NCBI RefSeq assembly: GCF_046250185.1
Contig: NZ_CP176469.1
Reading direction: 5' to 3' (one strand)
Source: Litorimonas sp046250185
Lineage (GTDB): Bacteria; Pseudomonadota; Alphaproteobacteria; Caulobacterales; Maricaulaceae
Length of the DNA stretch: 64,000 nucleotides
Both the position numbers and the translations under genes were made by a program. Shown in pieces: positions 25,923 to 35,214 of the stretch (its first letter is position 1; each line of letters begins with the position of its first letter). Below the pieces are notes generated by a model. The model made no database searches. It was not told the DNA's origin and saw only the letters and a program-made list of their open reading frames with translations.

Positions 25923-27518
25923 ATGTTTTTAAGTTCGCTCGATATTGTGATCGTGGTTTTGTATGCTGTGGTTTTGTTTGCGATTGCGCAATGGGTGTCT
26001 CGTGAGCCCAAGGGTGAAGTTAAAGACACGGAGGATTACTTCCTCGCTGGGAAGTCTCTGCCTTGGTGGGCGATCGGGGCGTCACTTGTGGCGGCGAATA
26101 TCTCGGCTGAGCAGATTATTGGGATGTCGGGCGATGGGTATAAGATCGGCCTGGCCATTGCGGCCTATGAGTGGCAGGCGGCGATTGTCTTGATCATCGT
26201 GGCCAAATATTTCCTGCCGATCTTCCTCAAGCGTGAAATCTACACCATGCCGCAGTTTTTAGAAACGCGCTATGGCGACGGCGTGAAGACGACGATGTCG
26301 ATCTTCTGGATTGCGCTGTATACGGTTGTGAACCTGACGGCCGTCATGTGGCTGGGCTCGCTGGCTGTGAATACGCTGACGGGCGTGTCGCTATTTTGGG
26401 GCATGGCGGGATTGGCCGCATTCGCGCTGGCCTACTCGATGTATGGCGGCCTAAAGGCCGTGGCGCTGACAGATATTTTGCAGGTCGTGATCTTGGTGAT
26501 TGGCGGGATAATTATTGCGTGGCTGACCATGGGCATGATTGGCGGCGATAGCGGCGTTCTTGGCGGGTTTAAGCGCCTTTATACAGAACTGCCCGGGAAG
26601 TTTGATATGATCCTCTCGCAGGATCATCCGTCTTATAATAAACTGCCAGGGATATGGACTTTACTCGGCGGCTTGTGGGTTTTGCATTTTTCCTATTGGG
26701 GCTTTAACCAATATATCATCCAGCGGGCGCTGGGCGCAAAGAGCGCGGCTGAGGCGCAGAAAGGCCTTGTCTTTGCGGCAGGACTGAAGCTGCTCATGCC
26801 TTTGATTATCGTTTTGCCAGGGATCGCTGCGGTGATGCTGGCCGCGCCCGAAATGGGCGTGATTGATAAATCCGTCCTGGATACCGCCTCTGATCGGGCC
26901 TATCCCGAAGTCATGAAAATCATGCCAAGCGGGCTGCGCGGGCTGATCTTTGCGGCGCTGATCGCCGCCATCGTGTCCTCAATCGCCTCCATGGTGAACT
27001 CTATTTCTACGATTTTTACGATGGATATTTACCGCGATAAAATTGCGAAAAATAAGAGCGAGAAGCATTACGTCACCGTCGGGCGGATTACCGCTATCAC
27101 GGCCATGTTGATCGCGCTCATGCTCGCCAAGCCGCTGCTCGGCGATATGGAGGGGGCTTTCCAGAAAATCCAAGAATGGACGGGCTTTGTCGCGCCGGGC
27201 ATCGTGGCTGTGTTCTTGATGGGCATGTTTTACAAGCGCACGAATTCCGCTGGCGCCTTTGCCATGTTGTTCGTGTCTGTGGCTGTGTCGGCGATCTTCT
27301 ACTTTGCCTTCCCAGACTTCCCGTTCGTCAACCGTATCTGGGTGATCTTCCTCGGCTGTCTGGTGATCGGCGCGATTGTCTCGCACCTCACACAACTCCC
27401 CAAAGCGGGTCAGTCCGTGATTTTGTCAGACATCAACTTCAAAACCACAACAGCCTTCAACATCTGGACCGTCATCATCGCCGTGATCCTCATCGCGCTA
27501 TACGCCACTTTCTGGTAA
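25923..27518 (+). CDS. Sodium/solute symporter, SGLT-like
   Basis: This 531-residue SSS-family transporter has about 14 membrane segments. The N-terminal D-T-E-D-Y-F-L-A-G-K-S-L-P-W-W and A-N-I-S-A-E-Q-I-I-G-M-S-G match the sugar-transporting vSGLT subgroup, and A-A-L-I-A-A-I-V-S-S-I-A-S-M-V-N-S near 345 is the conserved sodium-site helix. It probably takes up the glucose or oligosaccharide freed by the GH3 enzyme across the inner membrane. AAGGGG precedes the ATG, 19 bases after the GH3 stop, so the two are co-transcribed. Confidence 0.93.
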   Translation: MFLSSLDIVIVVLYAVVLFAIAQWVSREPKGEVKDTEDYFLAGKSLPWWAIGASLVAANISAEQIIGMSGDGYKIGLAIAAYEWQAAIVLIIVAKYFLPIFLKREIYTMPQFLETRYGDGVKTTMSIFWIALYTVVNLTAVMWLGSLAVNTLTGVSLFWGMAGLAAFALAYSMYGGLKAVALTDILQVVILVIGGIIIAWLTMGMIGGDSGVLGGFKRLYTELPGKFDMILSQDHPSYNKLPGIWTLLGGLWVLHFSYWGFNQYIIQRALGAKSAAEAQKGLVFAAGLKLLMPLIIVLPGIAAVMLAAPEMGVIDKSVLDTASDRAYPEVMKIMPSGLRGLIFAALIAAIVSSIASMVNSISTIFTMDIYRDKIAKNKSEKHYVTVGRITAITAMLIALMLAKPLLGDMEGAFQKIQEWTGFVAPGIVAVFLMGMFYKRTNSAGAFAMLFVSVAVSAIFYFAFPDFPFVNRIWVIFLGCLVIGAIVSHLTQLPKAGQSVILSDINFKTTTAFNIWTVIIAVILIALYATFW

Positions 27519-27525
27519 GCTCGCC

Positions 27526-28644
27526 CTAAATCGCCTCCGTCCGAAACAAGCGCACTTTTAATCCGCCATGCGCGATGGGGGCGCCGGGGGGAAGCCAGGG
27601 GAGTTTGGTGGCGTCCGCAAGTTGACGATCTGTCGTGATCATGCCTACACGCCAGCCCGTAAAACGCTCTCGCATGACATCGCCAAAACTTTGATACAGC
27701 GCGAAGAGTTGCTTTTTATTCCCGATCCGATTGCCATAAGGCGGGTTGATCATGACGAGGCCCGGCGGCCCATCTGGCGGTGTGATGTCTGAGAATGGTT
27801 TCTGGGCAAAGGTGCAAAGGTCTGCCACGCCCGCGCGCTTGGCGTTCTCTGTCGCGAACCCAATCACGGCGTCATTGCGGTCAGAGCCATAAAAGTGCTG
27901 AGCTGTGTCGCTTGTTTGCCAGTTGGCTTTCATCGCCTCTACTGCCGTGCGGTCATAGCTGACTAAGCGCTCAAAGGCGAAGTGTCTTGCGCGTCCTGCG
28001 AGCAAGTTTCGCGCGATCTCTGCGGCTTCAATCACATATGTCCCTGACCCACACATGGGATCTAACACAGGTTCAGATCCGTCATAGTCGCACGCGCGCA
28101 GGGTCATGGCGGCAATGGTCTCGCGCAGAGGCGCTTTGCCCATCGCTTGTTTGTGGCCACGTTTGTGAAGCGCCATGCCCGATGTATCGATGGAAAAAAT
28201 TACAAGATTGCTGTCGATCCGCGCTTTAATTAAGATGTCGGCATCGTCCATAGACGTCGCGATTTCTGCGCCGAACTCCTCATGGATGGCGCGTTCTATG
28301 CGTTCGATCGCCGCACCCGCATGATAGATTTTGCTCTTTCGATTGGTGGTCACTTCGACTTTGATTTTGTGACCCGGCAGAAGAAAATCACCCCACGGAA
28401 ACTTTCGAGATCGCTTGTCAAGTTGCGCCAGATGCATAGCGCGAAATTCGCCGATCCGAGCCAAGACTTTGGAAGCGCCGCGCAGCACGAGGTTGGCACG
28501 CCAGACATCACGCCAACCGCCTTGAACGATGACGCCGCCGCCAATCGCCCGCGCTCCACGAAAGCCCGCCTCCTGCACTTCTTGGAATAGGTATTTTTCT
28601 AGCCCGGGCAGGGTGACGATGAAGATTTCAAACTCTTGTGACAT
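27526..28644 (-). CDS. THUMP-domain class I RNA methyltransferase (RlmL/UPF0020-like)
   Basis: This 372-residue enzyme has an N-terminal ferredoxin-like and THUMP RNA-binding part (residues 1-155) and a UPF0020 methyltransferase domain with D-P-M-C-G-S-G-T near 195 and catalytic N-P-P-Y near 300. It resembles the N-terminal half of RlmL, which makes N2-methylguanosine in 23S rRNA; the exact target is uncertain. The ATG 28644 gives the family start (F-E-I-F-I-V-T-L-P-G-L-E). A GTG 15 bases upstream, with AAGG close by, is a possible alternative. It lies 20 bases after the RDD gene and is probably the last gene of the MoxR chain. It ends only seven bases from the convergent symporter gene. Confidence 0.87.
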   Translation of the reverse strand: MSQEFEIFIVTLPGLEKYLFQEVQEAGFRGARAIGGGVIVQGGWRDVWRANLVLRGASKVLARIGEFRAMHLAQLDKRSRKFPWGDFLLPGHKIKVEVTTNRKSKIYHAGAAIERIERAIHEEFGAEIATSMDDADILIKARIDSNLVIFSIDTSGMALHKRGHKQAMGKAPLRETIAAMTLRACDYDGSEPVLDPMCGSGTYVIEAAEIARNLLAGRARHFAFERLVSYDRTAVEAMKANWQTSDTAQHFYGSDRNDAVIGFATENAKRAGVADLCTFAQKPFSDITPPDGPPGLVMINPPYGNRIGNKKQLFALYQSFGDVMRERFTGWRVGMITTDRQLADATKLPWLPPGAPIAHGGLKVRLFRTEAI

Positions 28645-28664
28645 AAGGGCTTGTGGCACGCGCC

Positions 28665-29600
28665 TTAGCGACGATCAAACTTATCTTCACGGCGCACGCC
28701 CATGAGAAGTTTCGTCTCAAGCCGCCCGCGGAGCGCTTTGTAATAGGCTTGGAGGAAATCGATATCGCGTTCGCCCGCGCTCTCCGACACCCAGCCAATC
28801 TTGCGCCGTATTCGTATGGCGACATCATTCATTACGGTGGGGTCTTTTCGGCGCAAAACATCTTCGAGGACATGTAGTTCCTTGACGCCATACGCGTCGA
28901 TTTGCTCGGGCGTGAACGCAAATTGCGCGCTTAATCCGTCGGCCACTGTCGCGAGGTCTTGTGCCAGAACAGGGCGAGGGGCTTTCACCACCCACGTTCC
29001 TGCAATCAAGTCGCCGCCGCGTAAATTATCTTTATTGAAGAATGGAAATAGCACAAAGATGCCAACCCAGATCATGCCAAATAAATTAATCCAACCGTCG
29101 ACACCGTTACTACCTGCGCCGAACAAAAAAGAGATCGGTAGAAACAATTCAATCTCGCGTAATGCATTGCGGGCGAAGACGGCATTGGCCGTCAAGCGAG
29201 GTTTACCGCGCGCGGCCACCCGTATTTTCATAATGCGCTTGCCAGGCGTGGCGGCGCGCGGCCCCATTTCAAACGCCATAAAATAAAAACTGCGTAGGAA
29301 GAAAAACACTAGGATCAGCAAAGACAATGCAAATTCCGATACGGCCTGTCGGCCTAAGGATGACATGCCCGTGACACCGTAAACGACGATAAAGAATGAC
29401 GCGATCATAATCACGACCATGATAATCAGATCAATAAACAGAGCGCCGAAACGCGCGCCAATATCCGCCAGTTCAATCTTCAGATCGATTCCCTCTGGCG
29501 TCACCAGCGAGCGACGATATTTATTGCGATAGTCCTCATACTTCATTGAGGCGCGACGTTTTTTCATACGCGCTTGGATTTGTTCAACAGTCTCGCTCAT
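28665..29600 (-). CDS. RDD-family membrane protein
   Basis: The 311-residue protein has the RDD layout: a first membrane helix with A-R-F-G-A-L-F-I-D-L-I (near 48), a second near 90, P-G-K-R-I-M-K-I-R-V between helices, and a third with the Asn-Gly-Asp-like R-G-G-D-L-I-A-G-T-W-V-V. A soluble C-terminal part of about 90 charged residues follows. RDD proteins are membrane proteins, some linked to ion transport, of mostly unknown function. The gene overlaps the upstream SpoIIM-like gene by four bases. Confidence 0.87.
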   Translation of the reverse strand: MSETVEQIQARMKKRRASMKYEDYRNKYRRSLVTPEGIDLKIELADIGARFGALFIDLIIMVVIMIASFFIVVYGVTGMSSLGRQAVSEFALSLLILVFFFLRSFYFMAFEMGPRAATPGKRIMKIRVAARGKPRLTANAVFARNALREIELFLPISFLFGAGSNGVDGWINLFGMIWVGIFVLFPFFNKDNLRGGDLIAGTWVVKAPRPVLAQDLATVADGLSAQFAFTPEQIDAYGVKELHVLEDVLRRKDPTVMNDVAIRIRRKIGWVSESAGERDIDFLQAYYKALRGRLETKLLMGVRREDKFDRR

Positions 29601-30628
29601 AACGCGTCGCCAAACATATCATCGAGGGGAGTGTCGTCACGTGGTAGATATAAATAAATACACCAGAGGATAAATAAAGTGATACCAATGCCGTAGCGCA
29701 AAACATCAGAATTAATTAATTGTCGTGCAAAGCCTTCCAGCAAGCCTGCGATAAGTAACATGAATACGACACCTGCGATTAATAACCCAGCTGTTTGGCC
29801 TGCATAGGCGGCCGAGTCTGTGCGTGATCTGTCGCCCGGGAAAGCCACGGCGCGACCGATAAATATACCGCCTGCGCCCGCGAGGATAATCGCGAAAATC
29901 TCTGTGCTGCCGTGAATAATCAGCCAGCCACCCAATTCCCAGCCGAGACCTTTGCTGGCAAATAATCCGATAAATCCGCCAAGCATTAGGCCCGTCATCA
30001 GCATTAAAATTATCGTGGGAATACAAAATGCAAAGCCGAGGGCGAAGGCAAAAATAGCAACGCGTGAATTATGCGAAAACAAAAAAGTGGCAAACACGCC
30101 GAGACCATCTGCGTCTTGTTGATCATACAATGTCGCGCGCAAGCTTTCCGTGGACGCGGCAGGTGTGCGGCTCCCCGCAAGGTCTGCGCTGACAAAACTG
30201 TAAAACCAATCGGGATTATTTATCACCATGAAATAAGCAACGACTGCGCCAAGCAATAGAAACGCCGCAGATGCAATCGTATCTTTCCATAACAGTTTGG
30301 CCGCGCGCGGAAAGTCATGGGTGAAGAAACGTGTAATCCGCTTGCCTATGCCCATTTGCGAGCCATAAAGTTTATAATATGCGCGGGTGCAGAGGCTTTC
30401 AAGATAGGCGATCACGCTTTGGTCTAGCGACGTTGCCCGCGCCACAGAAAGTGACGACAAGGTCGCGCGGTAGAGGCGCGGCAGGCGTAACATTTCATCA
30501 TCGGTCAAGCGGTTTGTCCGTCCACCCTCAATCTTGAGCAAGAGCGATTCAAGCTCTTTCCAGACTTGCTGCCGCTCCTCGCGGAAGCGTTGGCTTTTGA
30601 GTTGCAGGGAGAGAAGATTAGATGACAT
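29597..30628 (-). CDS. SpoIIM-family (stage II sporulation protein M-like) membrane protein
   Basis: This 343-residue protein has a soluble helical N-terminus (1-110) and then about six membrane segments. Typical SpoIIM-family positions are F-L-F-S-H-N-S-R-V-A-I-F-A-F-A-L-G, then G-W-L-I-I-H-G-S-T-E-I-F-A-I-I-L-A-G-A-G-G. In non-sporulating bacteria this family is commonly found beside MoxR and DUF58 genes, as here; its role is unknown. It overlaps DUF58 by 11 bases and RDD by four. Confidence 0.88.
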   Translation of the reverse strand: MSSNLLSLQLKSQRFREERQQVWKELESLLLKIEGGRTNRLTDDEMLRLPRLYRATLSSLSVARATSLDQSVIAYLESLCTRAYYKLYGSQMGIGKRITRFFTHDFPRAAKLLWKDTIASAAFLLLGAVVAYFMVINNPDWFYSFVSADLAGSRTPAASTESLRATLYDQQDADGLGVFATFLFSHNSRVAIFAFALGFAFCIPTIILMLMTGLMLGGFIGLFASKGLGWELGGWLIIHGSTEIFAIILAGAGGIFIGRAVAFPGDRSRTDSAAYAGQTAGLLIAGVVFMLLIAGLLEGFARQLINSDVLRYGIGITLFILWCIYLYLPRDDTPLDDMFGDAL

Positions 30629-31961
30629 TTCTGGCCTTTAACGCGAGATAGGTATTAAGCACGGCCATGTTGAGTGTCTCCGGTTCGGCGTCCACGATAT
30701 GAATACCCAATCGGGTCAACCGTGCAATAACCAAGTCACGCTCCCGCATCAGGGTTTCGGCGACAACTGCCTCCGACACGTGACGGGGGGATTGCGGCGC
30801 TCGCGCGATTAAATCCTCTAACGCTTGATTGCGAAAGGCGACAAAGATCACAATGTGACGCTTCATCAAACGCCCCATATTTTCGATCATCAATTCCGCC
30901 TGTGTCGTGTCGATGAAATCTGTGAAGACGACGATGAGTGTGCGGCGTTTTAAATTTTGCGCGAGTTGCGTTAGGCCGAGCGTGAAATTTGTCTCCGAGA
31001 TCGAATAATCAATTTCCGATGTGAGGCGCTGTAAATGCGAAAAGGCTTGGGTGCCTGCGACGGCGGGCGTAAATAGATACGGCTTCTGATCAAATGCATA
31101 TAGCCCGATACGGTCACCAATCTTGAGGCTCACAAAACTCATCAACAGTGCGGCATTTAGCGAGCGGTCAAGCTTGGTCATTAACAGGCCATCTTCGCCG
31201 CGCATCTCCTCGCACATCAAGTGTCCACTGTCGAAAGCGAAGACGATATTGTGGTTGCGTTCTGTGCGGTATTCGCGGGCAAGGATTTGATTGTGACGTG
31301 CGGAATGTTTCCAATCAATCGCCCGCTTATCCATACCCGGTAGAAATTCAACGAGCGATTCAAATTCTGTGCCGTCGCCTTTCAAATTTTGAATCTTCTG
31401 CCCAAATGTTGCGTCGCGCGAGAAGATGTCCAGCGCGGTTTCTGTAATTAATTTTGTATTCGGCGTGACAGGAATTTCGGTATTGAGCGCGTCCATGCGT
31501 TGCCGCCAGACTAAGCCGAACGGGCCTTGCCAGCGTTGCCAAATGCGTTTTAATTCTGCCGTGCCGCGCCGCCGCGCTGTTGTTTTAAAGACCGCCAATA
31601 CGCCGCCTTCATGCGCCTCTGCTTCAAAATTTGATGGCTCTACTGTGAGGTGTTCGCTCGTCGTCAGGCGCAGCTCAGGCTTGCGTGGGTAGAGGCTCTT
31701 GCCGTAGACGGACTGAACCCAAATATCATCCTGCGTACCGATGAAATAATTGCCGGCCGCCTTGATCTCTGGCTCCATCTTATCGAGCGGCGTAGCCAAA
31801 AATCCGTCCAGTAAAATTAGGGCGAGGAGCCCGAGAATCCAGACGACCCCAATGATCCAAAAGCTCGGAAAGGCGAGGCTCAATATGAGGCTGAGCGGCA
31901 GGCCTGCTCCCATGGCAATGACGGCGAGGCGCGTCGGATATAGGCTGCCCTTAACGGTCAC
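30618..31961 (-). CDS. DUF58 domain protein
   Basis: The 447-residue protein starts with two membrane helices (about 13-50), followed by a beta-rich section. The DUF58 core near 200-260 reads F-x-x-L-V-E-F-L-P-G-M-D-K-R-A-I-D-W-K-H-S-A-R. A von Willebrand A-like domain follows, with a MIDAS-like D-S-G-H-L segment near 257. MoxR/DUF58/vWA systems are thought to act as chaperones for metal-containing or membrane complexes. It follows moxR by three bases and overlaps the SpoIIM-like gene. Confidence 0.9.
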   Translation of the reverse strand: MTVKGSLYPTRLAVIAMGAGLPLSLILSLAFPSFWIIGVVWILGLLALILLDGFLATPLDKMEPEIKAAGNYFIGTQDDIWVQSVYGKSLYPRKPELRLTTSEHLTVEPSNFEAEAHEGGVLAVFKTTARRRGTAELKRIWQRWQGPFGLVWRQRMDALNTEIPVTPNTKLITETALDIFSRDATFGQKIQNLKGDGTEFESLVEFLPGMDKRAIDWKHSARHNQILAREYRTERNHNIVFAFDSGHLMCEEMRGEDGLLMTKLDRSLNAALLMSFVSLKIGDRIGLYAFDQKPYLFTPAVAGTQAFSHLQRLTSEIDYSISETNFTLGLTQLAQNLKRRTLIVVFTDFIDTTQAELMIENMGRLMKRHIVIFVAFRNQALEDLIARAPQSPRHVSEAVVAETLMRERDLVIARLTRLGIHIVDAEPETLNMAVLNTYLALKARNVI

Positions 31962-31964
31962 GAG

Positions 31965-32975
31965 CTAGCGCGGCGCCTCTGTCTGTTCGATCACGGCTTG
32001 GATCACTTCATCAGCTGAGCGACCTTCGATTTCCGCGGCGGGCGAGAGGATCGCGCGGTGTCGTAAAGCGGGCAAAGCGATGTGCTTGACGTCATCAGGG
32101 ATAACGTAATCACGCCCCTGCAACGCCGCATAAGCGCGACTAGCAGACGCAATCATGGCGGCCGCGCGCGGGCTGGCCCCTGTTTCGAATAATGGATTAA
32201 CGCGCGTACCGCGAACGAGGTCGACAACGTAGTGCGTGATGTCTTCTGACAGGCGAATGTTTGAAACGATCTTGGCAACGTCTTCAATATTTTTCTTACT
32301 GCCAACCACCTTCAGGCCAAGGTCTTTCATCTTTGGTGTGCCAGAGCGGTGGCCGTGTTGCGTCACGATTTTTATCTCTTCCTCGCGGGAGGAGTAAGAC
32401 AGAACATGCTTGAATAAAAAGCGATCGAGCTGCGCTTCGGGGAGGGGGTAGGTGCCCTGTTGCTCGATCGGGTTCTGGGTTGCGATCACCATGAAGCCAG
32501 CGCCGAGATCGAAGGTCTCACCGTCAATCGTGACGCGGCGTTCCTGCATGGCTTCAAGCAAAGCTGCTTGCGTTTTGGGCGGGGTGCGGTTGATCTCGTC
32601 GGCCAGTAGTAAGTCGCAAAAAATCGGGCCTTTGATCAGCTTGAAACTATTGCTTTGGAACGAGAATAAATTCGTCCCAATCAAATCACCTGGCAAGAGG
32701 TCTGGCGTAAATTGAATACGTCCAAAATCGTAATTCGTAATATGCGCAAACACTTGTGCGAGGAATGTCTTGGCCGTACCTGGCACGCCTTCGAGCAAGA
32801 TATGTCCGCGCGAGAGCATCGCGGTCAGCAGCAAATCAACCGTGTCGTCTTGCCCGATAATGGCCTTTCCGATTTCATGTCGAATGGCATTGGCGAGTTT
32901 CGCCACGGGTTCAAGGTTCAGACCGCCTTGCGGTGTTAAGGGCGCATCTGGCGGCGTTGGATTGCTAGGGTTCAC
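31965..32975 (-). CDS. MoxR-family AAA+ ATPase
   Basis: This 336-residue ATPase has Walker A G-V-P-G-T-A-K-T near 60, the D-L-I-G-T-N pore-side segment, Walker B L-L-A-D-E-I-N-R-T near 125, sensor 1 V-I-A-T-Q-N-P and sensor 2 G-A-S-P-R-A. MoxR ATPases use ATP to remodel or mature protein partners, often a vWA protein such as the DUF58 product encoded just downstream. It overlaps the DUF4350 gene by 11 bases, implying co-translation. Confidence 0.95.
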   Translation of the reverse strand: MNPSNPTPPDAPLTPQGGLNLEPVAKLANAIRHEIGKAIIGQDDTVDLLLTAMLSRGHILLEGVPGTAKTFLAQVFAHITNYDFGRIQFTPDLLPGDLIGTNLFSFQSNSFKLIKGPIFCDLLLADEINRTPPKTQAALLEAMQERRVTIDGETFDLGAGFMVIATQNPIEQQGTYPLPEAQLDRFLFKHVLSYSSREEEIKIVTQHGHRSGTPKMKDLGLKVVGSKKNIEDVAKIVSNIRLSEDITHYVVDLVRGTRVNPLFETGASPRAAAMIASASRAYAALQGRDYVIPDDVKHIALPALRHRAILSPAAEIEGRSADEVIQAVIEQTEAPR

Positions 32976-34419
32976 GGATCATCTCCTCTTTCCATTTGGC
33001 CAAAGCGCGGGCGCGGTCAGTGAAGCTGACCCCGTCCGTATTGGCGCTAATATTCTCTAAGTCTGCAAATTTCGGCGATACATTACGTAGCGCTTCTCGG
33101 GCCGCAAGGCGGCGGTCAATAATGGCGGCGCTTTGCCCCGAAAGGCCGAGCTTGCGTATGACCTGTCGTCGCGTGAGTTGCGCATAGGCGCCGCCCATAG
33201 AACCTAAACGCCCGGAGCTTGCAAAAAAGGCCGCCGATGTTTTGGCCAAGGAAGCTGGGCCTTGGCTGAAATCTGGCAGAGTTCGGGAAGGGTCGCCAAA
33301 CCGCGCAAAGCCCTGCCAAGCGACTAGCCCCCCTGCGGCGAGCAAACATAAGGTCGCGGCCAAAAACGGCGCTTGGGTCATCAATTTAATTAAATTCGGC
33401 TTCCCGCTAACACCGTGGAGGGATAGATCAAATGTCACGGTCATGTCATCCAGATCATCACGTTCGATAATTCCTTGAATAATATTCACCGCATGGCGCG
33501 CTTGCGATTGTGTATTTAATCCCATGGTGTTGACGAAGTCAGGGTCGGATAAGACGTAGGTTTTTGTTGCACCAAGTTGAATGAGATATGGTTTATGTTC
33601 GAATTCTTGGCGAATGACGACATAACCGCGCGGACTCTCAACTTTCTCTGCATCTTCTTCCAAGTTATCAAAAAACTCATCCAAGTCTGATTTTTCCGCG
33701 GCGTCATCTTCCGTTTCAAGATCCTCGATAAATTTATCTAATGCGGAATTTCTATTCTCGTCATTATTGTCAGTGGTGTCTGACTGTGACTTGGCTTCAT
33801 CTAAATCTATTCTACGCTCTATGTGAAAGGGACGGCTATTAGAAAAATACTGGAAGCTTTCAAGTTTTTTAGCGGGCCCAGCCGTGTTTGGAAAATCTTC
33901 CCGTGAAATTCGATTTAAATAAATTCCTGACCCTGCTTTGCCAATATACCGCTGCAAATGAGAGGCACGCAAATATTCGTTATAGGACGCTTTGCGCACC
34001 CAACCCGGCTTGTCTTGCATGGGCACGACGTTCCATTTTGGCAAGATTATTAGGGTTGGTTTATTTAGATCGAGTTTTTCTATTTCGCTGGATTTGTTAC
34101 TATCAGGCACGGTGTAGATGCGGAGTTGATCGCGCGTTCGCCATGAATATTTATAGGGTTTGGGGTCTTTCGTGACGTCATATCCCATGTTCTCCAAAAG
34201 CTGCACTAGCCCGACATATCCGACCGCAGATCGAGAGAGCGGCGTGGCTTGCCCTGTCTCTTTCTGGCGCAAATCATCACTATATCCGATCAAAACGAAC
34301 AGCGCCGCAAAGGAAAAAATACCGATCAAGACCAATGCCAAAATCGTCATGGGCTTGACGAGGGCATTGCTGGCCTGATCTTTCGTGCGCCCCTCTAATG
34401 TGTTGCTGACGCGGCTCAT
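32965..34419 (-). CDS. DUF4350-type membrane-anchored protein
   Basis: This 484-residue protein has one N-terminal membrane helix (about 25-48), then the DUF4350 opening R-S-A-V-G-Y-V-G-L-V-Q-L-L-E-N-M-G-Y-D-V. The large middle part is charged and partly very acidic (E-D-D-A-A-E-K-S-D-L-D-E-F near 240), an insertion longer than usual in this family. A second helix (about 365-385, T-L-C-L-L-A-A-G-G-L-V-A-W-Q-G) precedes a cytoplasmic C-terminus with S-S-G-R-L and R-R-Q-V-I-R-K-L. It lies between the DUF4129-like and MoxR genes with overlaps on both sides. Confidence 0.8.
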   Translation of the reverse strand: MSRVSNTLEGRTKDQASNALVKPMTILALVLIGIFSFAALFVLIGYSDDLRQKETGQATPLSRSAVGYVGLVQLLENMGYDVTKDPKPYKYSWRTRDQLRIYTVPDSNKSSEIEKLDLNKPTLIILPKWNVVPMQDKPGWVRKASYNEYLRASHLQRYIGKAGSGIYLNRISREDFPNTAGPAKKLESFQYFSNSRPFHIERRIDLDEAKSQSDTTDNNDENRNSALDKFIEDLETEDDAAEKSDLDEFFDNLEEDAEKVESPRGYVVIRQEFEHKPYLIQLGATKTYVLSDPDFVNTMGLNTQSQARHAVNIIQGIIERDDLDDMTVTFDLSLHGVSGKPNLIKLMTQAPFLAATLCLLAAGGLVAWQGFARFGDPSRTLPDFSQGPASLAKTSAAFFASSGRLGSMGGAYAQLTRRQVIRKLGLSGQSAAIIDRRLAAREALRNVSPKFADLENISANTDGVSFTDRARALAKWKEEMIREP

Positions 34420-35177
34420 GCGGCGTGGCTCAATAATTGGTCGGCCGCGTCGCCAAGCGCAAGTGAGGCGTAAGCTGCACGGGCCGATGTGAACTCGGCT
34501 TGGCCGATCTTGCGCCCCCCGAAATAAGACCGCTCAACGATCTGCGCAATACTTGCAAAGGCGGTCTGCGCGGCGGGCGTGAGGATAGATAATTCCCCGA
34601 TCTCGCGCGAGGTGAGCGAGCGACGAATGACATTGGGGCGATTGGCATCAATGTCCTGAATCGACCGAAATAATAGTGTGTGGACGGCTTCGTCATATCG
34701 TCCTTGCGCCGCCAGCGCGTCAATCTCTTCGAGCAAGATACGCGCACGTTTTGTTTCAGGTTGATAGAGTGGCGGCGGGGCAGCCGGTTCGGCTTTTTTC
34801 GTGCGCCCTCGACTGGCTTTTGAGGCTGAATAAATCGTCTGCGCCAACAGGTAGAGCGCGCCCGCGATCAGCAACCCAATCCCGATCCAAAACAGACCGT
34901 AAAAAATTGGTCCTAAAATTTTAAAGATAAACGTAAAAAAATCGCCGACGCCCCTCAGCCACTCAGGCGGAGGCTTCACGACAGGTGCATCGGGCAATTC
35001 AAATTGCAGACTATCATTGCGCTTGAGTGTGCGAAATGCGTCTTCAAAAACATAATTATCGGCGGCGCTATTGATAACGGTGTCTTGCGCAACGGCAATC
35101 GCCGACACTGTCCACACACTCGCCGCGGTCCAAACCGCTAGCGTTTTGCGTGACAATGAAGAGTGGGGGCCAACCAT
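34416..35177 (-). CDS. DUF4129-like membrane protein at the head of the MoxR chain
   Basis: The 253-residue protein starts with a signal-like hydrophobic stretch (about 10-30, ending V-A-Q-D), a periplasmic segment, one membrane helix (about 90-115) and a cytoplasmic domain of helices. The C-terminal S-Y-F-G-G-R-x-I-G-Q-A-E-F-x-x-A-R-A-A-Y matches the end of DUF4129-type domains, which are common next to MoxR/DUF58 genes. It is the first gene of the chain; the pabBC gene ends 37 bases upstream on the same strand. Confidence 0.78.
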   Translation of the reverse strand: MVGPHSSLSRKTLAVWTAASVWTVSAIAVAQDTVINSAADNYVFEDAFRTLKRNDSLQFELPDAPVVKPPPEWLRGVGDFFTFIFKILGPIFYGLFWIGIGLLIAGALYLLAQTIYSASKASRGRTKKAEPAAPPPLYQPETKRARILLEEIDALAAQGRYDEAVHTLLFRSIQDIDANRPNVIRRSLTSREIGELSILTPAAQTAFASIAQIVERSYFGGRKIGQAEFTSARAAYASLALGDAADQLLSHAA

Positions 35178-35214
35178 GTTACGACTTTAGCGAGCAACCC
35201 ACAGGGGTCAACGA

